A stretch of 64,000 nt of DNA from Amyelois transitella. Its lineage: Eukaryota > Arthropoda > Insecta > Lepidoptera > Pyralidae. Under the pieces are notes generated by a model, which was given only the letters and a program-made list of their open reading frames with translations, was not told the DNA's origin and searched no databases. Below are positions 1-12,492 of this stretch, in pieces. The stretch covers positions 12,276,001-12,340,000 of the forward strand of contig NC_083535.1 of the NCBI RefSeq assembly GCF_032362555.1, read 5' to 3'. The first letter of the stretch is position 1. Each line of letters begins with the position of its first letter. The translations under genes and the position numbers were made by a program.

Positions 1-569
1 GTCTTTTGGGACTAGCCGAGCGGCAACATGTTTCATACCCAAATTATTAGTTAAAATGGTACGGATCGACTCGTGAGATACAGAAAGTTCGGTGGCTATC
101 TCTCTCAAAGTTGAATGAGGATTTTCAGTCACTATTTCCTTCACTTTTGCGATGTTAACTTCAGTTGCAGACGTTGATGGCCTACCAGAGCGAGGCAAAT
201 CTTCCATCACATCTCGACCGCTTTTGAACGCTTTGTACCACTCATAAGCACGAGTTTTTCATAAAGACGATTCACCGTAAGCCTTCTGTAACATTTTCAG
301 TGACTCCGAACACGATATTCCATTGGCAATGCAAAATTTAAGACAAACTCTTTGTTCGATGTTTTTATCCATTATGAAATTAGCAATACACACTAGATAT
401 GATATAACTAAAAATAGCACTGTATTTAATGTAAACAACAGATGCAACTCAAACTCCGCGCCAAAATGGAAAACAGTTGTGCCAATCTAACAACAACAAA
501 AAAAATAAAAATTTGAATTTGGAACCATAAATAAATAATCCATTCCCGATACTTTTCTGACTGAATGTA
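1..569 (-). mobile_element. mariner copy (cut by window edge), N-terminal part, nonsense-mutated
   Basis: This block matches 38402-38970 (the right half of the mariner at 37625-38970) almost base for base, and similarity stops at the same terminal TA at about 568-569, so it is a second copy whose other half lies left of the window. The transposase frame starts at the ATG near 374 on the minus strand. It runs about 37 codons and then meets TGA near 258-260, where the other copy has TCA; an ACT-to-TCT change lies just upstream. The copy therefore cannot make full transposase. The terminal sequence TACTTTTCTGACTGAATG followed by TA is the mariner inverted repeat end. Confidence 0.9.
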
Positions 570-1500
570 TATTTTGCAATCGTAAACAAAACAATTGAAA
601 GCTTATGAAACGTAATCCGGGAAAAAGTAGAGGAATATTTTCATAACATTTCCATCGGGCGGGAAAAATTGAAATAGAACTGTTTCCATTCTCAACCTAT
701 TGAGAAGTCAAGTGCCAACCATTTCTATCATTAAGTTAAGAGCGCTTTGTTAGTATTGAAGTGTATGTTGCAACTTAGAAAAGATAGTTTTATTAGTAAA
801 AGATACTACACATTATTTAATTTGGGTAGTTATACTTAGTAGGTGTACCGGGACGAAATGTATATTTAATTTTAAGGTTCTTTTTATAATTGATAATTTC
901 AATTTTAGTAATTAAGGATCTATTTTATATCCTATATTATATAAATTTATAAATTGTTTAGTCCCTTAGCTTAATTCTTTTTCCGCGGCAATATGCCCCG
1001 AAAGGCTGGTAGCATTGACGCGTTGAATGGCAATGCTTATTCTCTGAAAATATTTTATAATTTAATAATTCATTCAAACAGGAATTATTAAAAATTTAAT
1101 ATTTTTAATGTAACTTTATAAAATTATTAATTCATTTATTTATTATCTATTTAATTAATAAAAAGAATTAATTTATTAATTAAAGAAATTATAAAGAATT
1201 AATTTATTCTTTGACCTAAGAAGTTCACAGTCAATTTTTTATAGAGAAACTTAAAAAGCTGAGGAGCTGATGGACATTTTCTCACCACAAGCAAATCAGT
1301 TCGACATCAAGTGAAAAATATTACAAAGGAAAATTTAATTTTTAAATACAAAAATCGGAAGGTAGACATTTCAATCTGGCTAGGTATGGAGTTCTTGTTC
1401 CCTTCATTAGTTACTTCTATGACTCTATACACTATTTGCATATTTTTTAGTACAGCAAGCGCAGATTCCAAAACGGTGAACCTCAACCTTTTGACCTCAT
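570..1500. other. AT-rich intergenic, no gene seen
   Basis: AT-rich sequence with short poly-A/T and TTAATTAA-like runs at 1090-1210. No ORF with coding character, RNA gene or repeat family shared with the rest of the window was recognised. The 63-codon frame at 1311-1502 has no domain and no GC rise. Confidence 0.5.
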
Positions 1501-1783
1501 GACGTCATTATGCACTCCCACAGGCAGCTGAACGCCCGGGACCACCCCCGTTCCCACGACGCAACCCCTACATCTGCCAGGTCCGGCCCCTTCTTGAGAC
1601 CATGGACAATAATCTTATTATTTTTCTTGTACGGCCGTGATTGCTTACTAGTCATTCCGTGTGTAAACTTCGGCACGGACGCAACTCCGCAAGCCCGACT
1701 TTTGTTTTTTTTTTATTTTTAAATTTCAGTGTTGTGTTGTTTGTACAGTTCGGTATATTCTTTTTTTTTTCAAACTTTAAAAA
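1500..1783 (+). promoter_or_regulatory. Putative promoter and 5' UTR of the klumpfuss-like gene
   Basis: GC content rises sharply at 1500-1690, ahead of the first coding exon. A TCAGT arthropod initiator lies at 1726-1730, giving a 5' UTR of about 55 bases before the ATG at 1784. No TATA box is evident at the expected distance. Transcription start is inferred only from this motif; a start further upstream in the GC-rich block is equally possible. Confidence 0.4.
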
Positions 1784-4700
1784 ATGAACGCGATGTTAGA
1801 CTCGAAGGCCGCCCTGGCGCTAAGTTTGACAAGTAAGTTTTGCGGTTTCCCGCCAATTCCTTTGTTTTTTTTTCGCAAATGTTAGTCACACGTTTATATA
1901 CACAATATTTTTTTTATTATTTGCTGCATTGCGATTTAATTGCTATTTGCGATTGCTTTTTTATAGTTTGTTGATCAGATTATAAAATTCCAACTAAGTA
2001 ATACTTATCTACCTACTCGTAGCTACGTCTAGAATGGCGTGTTGACCCTAGACAATTTTTTTAAAACCAGTTGACTTCAAATGTTTTGATAAGTAACTTT
2101 GTTGTATTTCTTATGTTTTATCAAAATTGTTTACTGCCCAAATAGACTTTGAATATGTATATTAATTACATATAAATATATATATTACATATTACATCAG
2201 TGTGTAATTGAAATCTATATTAAAGTACCACGTAACATAACATACAAAATGTTAAAATTTAATTATTTTTAAATTAATTCTTTTTTAATTTTAAACATTC
2301 AATTTCGCAAAAGCTCCATATTGGCAATTAGCAATGAAATGAATACGGAAGTTATATTAAAGCTCTAGTAATTGATATATTGGGGTCGAAAAAACAAAGA
2401 AAGTTGCAAAGCTTTTAATGGATACTGTTAATCAGATTGATGAAATGACATTGTTTAATACAGCTTATAATAGGTTATTTAGTGCAAATAAATTGATTAA
2501 ATTAGTAAAGGGAAGCTCTGTGCCCAAAATAATTTTTAATTATGAAATCAGAAACAGCAAGTTTGACGGGTTTTCAAAATAAAACTAAAGTAGGTATTTT
2601 TTCTAGTTCAAGCAAAAGAAAATACGGTTTTTATCGAGAACCTACATCTTTATTGAAGTCGGTTAAAAATAAAAAGTGTACAGATCCACAACATGTGAAT
2701 TCAAATACTAATAGGTATTTATTTTCTAGATCAAAAAAATAAAATAAAAATTGAACTTTTTTTGTAAGAACCGGAGAAATTAATACTTTACATGCTAAAA
2801 TCGATTATCGTTGCAAATATTTCTCTTCGGATTCATATAAATGTTGATTCTCACGTCCTTCCCGATATTGTAAACAGAACCCATATTTTTTATGAAATAA
2901 ATTTAATTTTAGTAGGTCTATGCTAAATATGTTCTGTTAGCAGATGTGTATGTATTTAAGTCAACTTATAGATACTTATTCAGACTTCAGTAATTTGCAT
3001 AATATGTTTAGCTTTTAGTTGCTTAAGTAGGTCGTTTTTTAGGTATCTACATTTTGAATCCATATATAGGTACCTTACTACAAACATAACTACTAACTGA
3101 ATATTACAATATAAGTAGGTATATGTAGTAAGTAGAATGATGAACATGAAATGCTATATCACCTATCACGATTTGACGTGCTGAGCTGATTACCAGACCT
3201 GGCGGTTTTATTAAGCAGAGCCAGCATTATAGATACAAAAATGTGTCATTAAAAAAAGATGCACCCGCTGTCGCGCAAACCGGCGCAAGCGCAGGCTTCC
3301 ACATGCGTCGGAGTGCAATTCGCGGCGCTACAGGTGCGCGGGGGCGGCCGTCAGATCAGTCGAACGCGGGCCGCGACACGAGTAAGACGTGTGTTGTGAT
3401 AAATTTAGAAGCCGGTGCGCGGGGGCGCACAGACCGGTCGGCGGTCGCACGCCCGACCCGACGACCTTACGTACCGTTCACCGTACGCACCTACACTTTT
3501 GCTAAACCAAGTGCATCCACAAACACACATTCGCGAATTGTGAGAAACGATTTTGGATAGATGCATCGGATTCCTGACTCTGGAAAGTGCATTTTGAACG
3601 TTTTGAATCATGTACGTAGCTATTCACAGTGTTATTTTGAAGTTAACTATAGATCAAGTAGGTATTCTGTGCGGAGATCCGTGCTGACAGGGTTATATTT
3701 TGTAATGTTGTTGGTTTTAAACTTTTTATCACAAGTAAAAAAGAATTCAAAGAAGACAATACCTATACTTACCTTCCACCTGCCCAAAAAGAATACAGTA
3801 TTAAATAAGAATTCATTAAACATACAATTTAACATTTACAACAAGATTAAACAGATAATATGGTGAAACCATAGCGGATTTCAGATTTATCACAGAATAA
3901 AATTATACCTGATAATATAATTTATAAGCCTTAATTCAATGTGCGCTCAGATATTGCAAAATAAAAATCTTAATTAAAAAAAGAATATACCTACTTGGTT
4001 CTTAACTAGGCATACTTTCGCTGAATTTACAAATAGCGGGTAGCTTACAACGTCATGTCACCTTAATAATCAAAACAGTAAACAATGATTATCTAAAATG
4101 CAACTGCTGCACAAAAAATGCAACCTAACCTAATCTTTATAACAATACAATTTTTGGGATACCTAAGCAAAAGTGGTAGGTAGAACTACCTACCAACAAT
4201 TAGTTCAGTAGATAGGGTAATACAAACAGCTAAACATTTTAACAATAAACCAAACTGTCGATAAATCCTGAAAGAAAGACATTGGGTCAATAAGTTACGT
4301 AAACTTTACCTAATTATAAATTATTTGTTCTACTTCAAAATATCTAAAAAGAATAGCATCATACAAACAATGGCGGATTTGTGACATAAAAATCGGAAAG
4401 TGATGTAATATGACCAAATCAAGATACTACAGAAAATGGAAAAGCAACTAACTAACAGTTCTATGATCTACGTTTGGACTTCATTATCAATTATCTCAAA
4501 GCCGAAACCAAACAATATACCTTGGTAGCTATGTATACCTATATATATATGGGATGGTTCCCATCTCAACTAAATGCAAAAGTAAGTTTATTTGTTTGTT
4601 TGTTACCTCTTCACGTGTTAACAACTGAATTAATCTTCTTAAAATATCACATACACCTACATAATTAGTAGTCTGGAGAAGGACATAGGGTATCAATTCC

Positions 4701-7700
4701 GTGGGATTTGCGAAATACCTGTATTGTTTTGTAGGTGGCGCTAAATTTGTCGCTTTTTTGTAAATTCACGAGGGCGAAGGTGCGGATAATGGCTAGTATC
4801 TAATAGTAGAGTACACAAGTCATTAATGGCTGATAATTTTAATGCAAGATATAAATTAAAAGAAAAAAAAAACAAATTAATCAAAGAATCTTTGCTCCTG
4901 AAAGAATTCTTTTTCGTATGTTTCCTAGTTGTTTTGTTTCAGTTGTCGTTAGATCGTATCTCTGTTTTGTTTTCCAGACTTTCAAGAAAACAAAACAGTA
5001 CGATGTCACAAAATAAATATACCTAATGTATCTACAATTTTCAATCAACGCTGTTATATACAAATAACCTAGATTTGGTGTTTTAAAAAGATAAGTACCT
5101 ACTTACTTACCTAAGTTTGAGAATCCTTGTTGTTTATAGAATATTTTATACAGTACCTATTAAGTAAGTAGGTAGGTAGGTATTACATATAATTAATAGT
5201 TTATAAAGAAGAAATTTTATATAAAATTATACTTATTCAAACTATTACAAGCTAAGGACACTTTTCATTAAATTAACTTAAAAATGTTAAAAGAAATTAA
5301 TCAGATATTTTTAAATCTAAGTGTAATTCTGTATAAGGAGCTCATTGCTCTGCATCTAAAAATATATTTCTCATAAATTATGATATTATCTCTTTCTGAA
5401 ATCGAAATGTATTTACGATTGCTTTCTCAGTAGAATCATACAAAAAGATTTTATAAAGTTAGAAAGCGGTCACCGACGCGCAACTTGGAAATAAAATAAA
5501 AATAAAAAAAACACAAAACATTTGAATACGATCTTTAAAAGATCTTGTCAAAGTATCTTTCGAAGTCATAGTAATGTTTGTCTGTAAAGTTTCTTTTAAA
5601 ATACTAAATCTACTTAAACGTACTTACTTGATTTCTTTGATGTCACAAAAAGTAGGTAAAGTATTTACTAACACATAAAAGAAGATAAAAACCGGCTAAG
5701 TGCGAGTCGGACTCGCGCACGATGGGTTCCGTACCATCATCACGTTTGTTACTTAAATTTTTAATTTTTTAATATTCACGTTTATTGAGAAATCTAATAT
5801 GAAGAAATACCAAATGCCATGCCATTTCTTGAGTTTTTATAACAACGCCATCTAGCGCCAATCGGTCCACGGTCCACTCCTTATAAGTTCAAAGAAATTA
5901 ATAAAAAGGCGTTGTCGATAAACAAAATACGCTCTTCTGCTGAAGACTGTCGAAACACTTCATAAAAAGTAAAACTTGGACATGGAAATAAACTGTAGAT
6001 GATCTTGGGATGAAGTAAAACTGCATTTTGGTTTAACTTGAAACTGGCACTGCAATGTAATAAACGGATGAACGTATTTATAAATTAACTAGAGGCCGCC
6101 CGCGACTTCGTCCGCATGGAAACCCTATCAATCCCGCGGGAACTCTGAGATAAAAAGTAGCCTATGTGTTATTCTGGGTCTTCAGCTACCTACATACCAA
6201 ATTTCATGGTAATCGGTTCAGGAGTTTTTGCGTGAAAGAGTAACAAACATCCATACATCCATACAAACTTTCGCCTTTATAATAGTAGTAGGATTGTATA
6301 ACAATTTGGTTCTATTATAGATACCTATGTTCTAGTTATAAAATTGCAAAAAAGAATCCAATGCGCAGTTTAAAATTTTCTTGTTCTTTTTTTATAACTT
6401 GCCAGTTATGACACATTGTAAACAAAAAAATAATAATTTACTTTATTGTTATTTAATTATTAATTTTGGAAGGTAATAAACAATTAAATGTTCTGTGAAT
6501 ATTTTTCCCGATCTTAATATTGGGCAAAACATATGAAAAAATCACGTTTATTTATATGGACACTTAAAAATAAATATGTACCTACTTATGGATCATCCCA
6601 AAAGCTTTGTAAGTACACAATAGCCAGGTAACACAAAGCTCTATTGAAAGCACTTACACTAGCCCATCTGGCCATAGGGTGGACCATAATCCAGAAACCA
6701 GTCTGCTACCCTCACCATAAATTAAATAGATAACAAAAGTGTCACTCATAATTGCAAGTAATCGTACGATCATAGAGAAATGAGATAATGTATTAAAAAT
6801 AATATATGTAATATTTGTTAGTGAAATTATGTTCCCTTTGCTTAAATAAATTTATTTATTCATTGTAATTAATTTATATATATTTTAAAAGTATATGTAG
6901 TTTAAAATTAAAGTGCTCAAGGACGTTGATTTACTTTTACGCAATAATAAATATGGGGTTGTTCATACTTTTAATATATTGTAATTTTGACTTTTTATTA
7001 TTTGACTACATCTCAATTTGTTATAAATATTTATATATAAGATATAAATATTTTTCTACGTACTAACTTACATAGGTTAGTAGGTATTCTTCTTTTTTTT
7101 TTTAATAAGACAACCTTTTATTGCATATTTTTTTTTAATTTAGTGTTGATACACGAAAAAGAAAATTTTTAAAAATAAAACACACTCAAAAGACACTGAA
7201 GTAATTTAAAAAATTCTTAATAATTAAAAATAAATATTTAATTATTACCGTAAGTATAAGTTACGATACAGTTTCAATTCTATACGCTCATTATTTTTCT
7301 CTTCCGCTGTACCGCCTCTTTTGCATTGGCAAAAAACCGTTCAGTTTCTTTATAATCAAACATTAGGGGGCCTTAAGAAACCGTGGCACCCTATTGGTCC
7401 AGGGATTTCGATAAACTCACCAATCGCAGCCCCGGGATAACCTTAAGATGGGGACAGATGCGGCAAAGGTGCAACATTATCTGTTTACTTAATATTTTAC
7501 CAATTTGTTAAAAACGCAAAAAGTAACATCACCTGCCATTGATTTATTTATGATTTATTTGTACATATATATATATTTTTTTTTTCAATAATATTTTATA
7601 AATTAACTGTTCACTTTCGAGTTTGACTTGTTCGAGTTTGATTTTAAAACGATTATACGTTTTAAAATATGTTTTCAATATAATTAAGTTATTAAAATTT

Positions 7701-9082
7701 CATACCTACCTAAAACTTCAGAAGTATGAAATATAACTTAATATTTTGAAAAGATTTGAGCAAAATTTATACGATATCTTCTTGCCTACCTAACACCCAC
7801 CACAACAGCTTTTGTAATATTAGGTACTTATATGTATTACCTCGCAGCAAAAAGAAAAACGTAAACAAGAAATAATCAGTACGGAGAAATAACAATTAAC
7901 GTGTGTTTTTATGAAAGTATGTTTATAACATGGATATATTTTTCTTTTATCATATTACACCCAAATAAGGGCAAAATAAAAACAATTACTCGATAGTATG
8001 GAATATGAAGGAGGGAGGAAGGGGGGTCAGATTTCCACGGCATTCAACGTGGAACAGTAACTGTAATTACCCGTATCAAAATTCAGCAAGTAAACATTAT
8101 TTTCGTTACAAAATATTGTATTCGAATTAATAGTTAATTAATAAGTAGTAGGTATATAGTCTGTTGATAATTAATTTTATATGAATCCTGATAAATATAA
8201 ATTTATTATTTTATAATATTATTTACAAACCAGATTTTAAATAATCTACTTCACTTTTGATGAAAAACTGCTATTAATAATTATAAATACTTATAAACAA
8301 TTTATTATAAATATAAATACACATATCAATGTTAATATGCTTATAATAAAAATATTTATAGGTATATACTTTAAATATTGTAAAGATACTTATTAATGTT
8401 AGGTAAGCCATGAACATTTATTACTTAAATAATAAAATATGTATTAAGCAATGCATGTATTGTTGCAGGCTGGAGCCCACCGCTGGCGAGCACCGAGCTC
8501 GCGCACGGCCGTAGCATGGCCGAGGTGTCGGCGCCGACCAGCCCGCGCCACCTCCACAAACGGAGGCGGCTGTCCCGGCTCCTCGACAAACTAGCCGTCC
8601 AAATGAGGAACAACAACCACTACCCTCCCCCGCGCTGGCTGCTGCTCGACCAGCACAAAGAACAAGACGAGGCGCCCCTCGATCTGTCAATCAAATCAGA
8701 CGTCCCGGACGGCCAGGCGTTCGCTTGCGGCGCATGCGGCCAGTCATTCGCTGTCCACGACCGGCTCGCGAAACACGTGGCATCTAGACACCGCAACAGA
8801 GCGTCCGAGGCCGTACGCGCGTACGAGTGCGAAGTATGCAGTCGCAGGTTCGCCCGGTCTGATATGCTGACGCGGCACGCGAGGCTCCACAGCGGCATCA
8901 AACCGTACACTTGCACGGCGTGCGGACAGGTGTTCTCCCGATCGGATCACCTCGCCACGCACCAAAGGACCCACACCGGAGAGAAGCCGTACCGGTGTCC
9001 GTCTTGCCCCTACGCCGCCTGTCGCCGAGATATGATCACGCGACACATGAGGACGCACTCGCGACGCTCCCAGCCAGCTTGA
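1784..9082 (+). CDS. C2H2 zinc-finger transcription factor, EGR/WT1 type, klumpfuss-like
   Basis: Two coding exons, 1784-1832 and 8469-9082, join in frame (donor GTAAGT at 1833, acceptor TTGCAG at 8463-8468) to give a 220-aa protein. The start ATG at 1784 has an AAAATG context. The N-terminal part is basic and proline-rich. A PLDLS motif at residues 86-90 matches the consensus for the CtBP corepressor. Four C2H2 fingers follow: finger 1 at about 103-124 (Cx2Cx12Hx4H), then three canonical fingers at about 137-157, 165-185 and 193-213, the last two joined by a TGEKPY linker. Fingers 2 and 3 carry RSDMLTRH and RSDHLATH, the recognition-helix pattern of EGR/WT1 proteins. Four fingers of this kind suggest insect klumpfuss, but 220 aa is much shorter than the fly protein, so orthology is inferred. 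It is a predicted nuclear DNA-binding repressor. An alternative first exon in the CpG-rich island at 3243-3560 is possible. Confidence 0.78.
3243..3560 (+). promoter_or_regulatory. CpG-rich island inside intron 1: candidate alternative promoter or first exon
   Basis: About 320 bases of strongly GC/CpG-rich sequence in an otherwise AT-rich intron. A TCAGT initiator lies at 3356-3360 and a donor-like GTAAGA at 3382-3387, so a short non-coding first exon spliced to 8469 is conceivable. The 105-codon frame across it looks like a by-product of stop-codon depletion in GC-rich DNA: it is arginine/alanine-rich and has no domain. Confidence 0.4.
4569..4770 (+). repeat. Interspersed repeat, family I
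   Basis: It shares the blocks GTAAGTTTATTTGTTTGTT and GAAGGACATAGGGTA with 58531-58735 and, reversed and more diverged, with 13440-13590. The 58.5 kb copy ends in a CTAG, like the Helitrons here, so a non-autonomous Helitron is possible. The right edge of this copy carries AGGTGGCGCT at 4733-4742, which matches the CTCF core consensus. Confidence 0.5.
5690..5900 (+). repeat. Interspersed repeat, family L
   Basis: It begins with GGCTAAGTGCGAGTCGGACT and continues through GGGTTCCGTACC, a motif common in lepidopteran genomes. A more diverged relative lies at about 11783-11990. Its class is unknown to me; ends are approximate. Confidence 0.5.
6089..6293 (-). mobile_element. Non-autonomous Helitron, family H
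   Basis: Read on the minus strand it starts with TCCTACTACTATTATAAAGG and ends with CTAG, preceded by a short GC hairpin around CGCGGGCGGC. The flanking bases are A (5') and T (3'), the standard Helitron insertion between A and T without target duplication. A truncated relative is at 30304-30485. Confidence 0.75.
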
Positions 9083-11500
9083 AGCTGTCACATTCCGCGT
9101 CCGATCGACTTCTCAAGACTGCCTTCATTCCAAAGTTCCGGCGTGAGTCAGCCGCAGCGCGGTAAGACATATCTCCTTGCGAGCGCGAGACTTCATCTCT
9201 TGCAACTGCTTGCTCAGCGAAGTCCTGCTCCGCGCAAAGCGATATGTTTACCTTAAGGGAATTCAATATTGCTGTTCTATTCATTTTATTTTTTGTAGTT
9301 TTTAAATATTCTATGTTTATTATTTTATTGATTATTTTTTGGTATATAATTGAGGAGTATGCGGCATTGCTTTAAGCATTTGCCAAAAATTCAAAACTTA
9401 TCAGGATCTTACTTAAAAAACAACAAATTTCCGGAATCTCTACATTTTACTTAATCGTTTATTACTTTAATTTTTAATTTGAACTGGTACTTTTTATTAT
9501 TGTTTTTAAAGAAACTGTTATAATTATTTCCTAGCCGCTGTTATCATATGCTTTAGATTTGTATCGTTCGGTGTTATGTAGTTATAAAAAAGTAGGTTGT
9601 TAGGGGTGCGTGTATTTTATTTTTGAATAGATTTTTCATTTTGTGCCAAAATAATGTTAAGGTCATATAGTACTCGTAGGGTAGGCTTTATGCGTAGGTC
9701 TAAGTAGGCATTCCGTGGCCTTTTCTTTGGAGACGAGCCTCGACTCGATTAGTTTACTCCTTCATGACGCTTCTTAATGTAGTTATCATGTCGCATTTCT
9801 TACCTATAATATCCTTATATGTACCTACTTACATAGATCATAAGTCTTAATAGAATTTTTTGGGTATAATCCAAAAAATTCTAAATTTATAAACTGTATA
9901 CTGTACCTAAGTACTTTTATATTTTTCAATATTTTTTAAACTATTAATGTAGCTTCCTTTGTTTTTACTTTTTGGCAAAACGTAATACCTACAATGCGTC
10001 CAGCCGTAAAAAAAAGTCAATATAAATTAATTATACTAACAAGAATTTGATTCAATATGACAATTTTGTACGATCTAAATTTCAAAAAGTTATGTTTCGT
10101 TATTTTGTAGTAATTTAAAAGACATTCTGTTTAGTTAATACAATAATAATATTTTCTGCAATGTAAGACTTTTAATTCACTCAGAGGTAGACAACGCATC
10201 GACAAGTTAAAAATAAGCAGGTCCTTTTTAAGAATAATATCAGTTCCTCTCTTTCTGAATAAATAATATTAAAACTGTGCAAATATTTCTGAATGTCAAT
10301 ATTTAATTTTAAAATTTAAACATTATTTTATGTCTCATTAACTTTTGCTTGACTTTAAAATACTGATACTTACGTATTTCAATTTTATCGTCAAAATTTT
10401 ACGTTGCAATTATAAATGATATCGGTCATATTTTATTCACAGAATCATTTCAATAAGAAATTCAGTCGCTTTGTTTTTAATTTGTTTTATTAAAGAAGAA
10501 TGTTATACGTATTAAAAAAAAAAATTACTTTTTTTTATATTGGCCAAGAAATAATAAAAGAGATGAAAAAATATAACCGTTACAGGCTATGTAGTAAGCG
10601 TGAACTTTCATATAACTTATTCATACCTAATCTCTATTTCACTTTGACAAAATGAAACTCCAGTTAAATGAAGCATGGATATGAACCTAAAATAATAATT
10701 AATTAAAACTTACAAAACCTACATGCAAGCCTGAAGGATAACGTGGCTTTTTAAACACTGGCGTTAGCTCTGTCCTACTCATCTGTATAATTAAGGTATA
10801 ATTTTTGTTTACTTTAATTACTTATAAGCTTAAGCTTGGTTAAGTTCCAAATAGAATAAGTTGTTTTTTTTTAAATACAAACAATTATTTAAGTCATATT
10901 ATTATGTCTTGTCCTGTATTTGTTATTGTACTTAATATTATTTGGTAGAAATATAAGCAGTAGTAACCACTAAATACCAAAATTTATATAATATTCAAAT
11001 AACTGGCCAATCCGGTATTGTAACGTAATTTCAATAGAATTAAGTGATACAAATCCAATCATTTTAATCTCATACATATGTAATAATTAGAGGCTTTTAA
11101 TGGGTACCTTTTATTGAAAAGAATAAGTACTACTTACGTAATACAACCACAAAGGTAGAACTTTTATTTTCATGCATGGAACCCTTATGACATTACACTA
11201 CATATTTAATCTATACCTACTTAGTTCAATAAGAAAAAATGGCGTCGTCATTTCTTAATTTGGAATTACATTTAGGTTTTTGAAGTGTTTTTCTAAATCT
11301 TATACGAAACTGTTTTTTTTATTATTATTTTAGATTTAAGTGTTGTATAATTTATTGGTTTTCAAGTTTTTCAACTAGTCCATGAAAGAGGACATTTAAG
11401 TTTTAGTACTGTGATAAAGTTTTTGTTACTTAAGACTACTGTGTTTAGACGATGCATTTTAACGTCATTCTTCATTAAATAAATGTGAAAGAAAAAAATA
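9083..11500 (+). other. Probable long 3' UTR of the klumpfuss-like gene
   Basis: AT-rich sequence without repeats or coding frames follows the stop codon. AATAAA signals lie at 11478-11483 and about 11497. The absence of the repeat families that start just afterwards (about 11560) fits a transcribed UTR, but the length (2.4 kb) is inferred, and an earlier polyadenylation site is possible. Confidence 0.45.
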
Positions 11501-11560
11501 AAAATTTATTTTATTTCATTATACTATAGAATATACACAGATTCGAATATAGGTAGGTAT

Positions 11561-11768
11561 ATATGTCGTGAAAGGCAACTAAGGGATAAGCTTATAAACT
11601 TGGGATTACTCTTGGCGATGGGCGAAAAACCTTTCATTATTTGAATCTCAATTCCATCATAAAGCCATATAGGTTATTATGTAGATGAGCGTGGCCTTTC
11701 AGCTTTTTCAAGACTATTGGCTCTGTCAACACCGCAAGGAATATAGACATGATATATGTATGTATGAA
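11561..11768 (+). repeat. Family A repeat, 5'-truncated
   Basis: Family A is the commonest repeat here. In its sense orientation it begins GCCGTGTGGTTCCCGGCACC, passes GTCGTAAAAGGCGACTAAGG and GCTAGCAACCTGTCACTATT, then CTGTCTACCCCGCAAGGGAT, and ends in a TATG microsatellite. That is the structure of a LINE 3' tail or a SINE mobilised by one. This copy lacks the first 70 or so bases and is diverged. Smaller fragments, not listed separately, are at about 23155-23220, 23255-23330, 47240-47320 and 51904-51935. Confidence 0.7.
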
Positions 11769-12492
11769 TATATTATTATACGGCCAAGCGCAAGTCAGAC
11801 TCACGAAAGGTTGTACACGTATAAACCATTATAATTTTCATCAAAATTATCTTATATCTACCTAAATATCAGAATGAAAATTTTGCTGATAGAACACTAT
11901 TTTGGAAGTAAATAATATACAAAATATTGTCATGGTAAAAAAAAAACATTATTGCAACCCCTATAGATATCATTAACCTAACGAGTATGGAGTAGGAGTA
12001 TGTTCTTTTTTCAAAATTCTAGAGTATTATCTTCGTTATTTTTTCTAGAACCGTCTATAAGAAAAAAATCTTTTATTACAAAATCCTAAGAACATGATCT
12101 AGATGCACAATTTTTTATAGCGGACTTCGGGTAAGGTGCTGAATCAAGAGTTCCAGATAATCTATTAGGTACCTATTCGATTACATAAGACTACCTACCT
12201 ACTTATAATATGTATACATATACATCTATGTATTTATCGCAGACGTAAAGCTTGTTCAAAAATTAAATCCTTAATTTACTTAAATCCGAAAGTTGTACAA
12301 CATGTAAAAAAAAAAATAAAATAAAATAAATCGTTGCAAAATGAATAATTGAATATAAGTATTAAAATTATTGAAAACATATTACATAAAAGTTAAAGGA
12401 TTTTTTATATAACTAATTGAATTTGTTCTGCATCGTTGAATAATTTGCGTAGGTGCGAGTATGCAATATCGCATTCAGGTAAATCAAAGCTG

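Larger units (their letters stand above)
1833..8468 (+). other. Intron 1 of the klumpfuss-like gene (6.6 kb)
   Basis: A long AT-rich intron. It contains a CpG-rich island (3243-3560), interspersed-repeat fragments at about 4569-4770 and 5690-5900, a Helitron (6089-6293) and a GC-rich patch at 7365-7470 with opposed ATTGG and CCAAT boxes. No internal coding exon with matching splice phase was found. Confidence 0.6.

Noticed and set aside
3243-3560. 105-codon protein-coding gene
   Set aside because: Composition-driven frame in a GC-rich island, with no domain, and a competing frame on the other strand.
8421-9284. Several frames overlapping the zinc-finger exon on both strands
   Set aside because: They are shadows of the GC-rich exon; only the frame with four C2H2 fingers and correct splice phase is supported.
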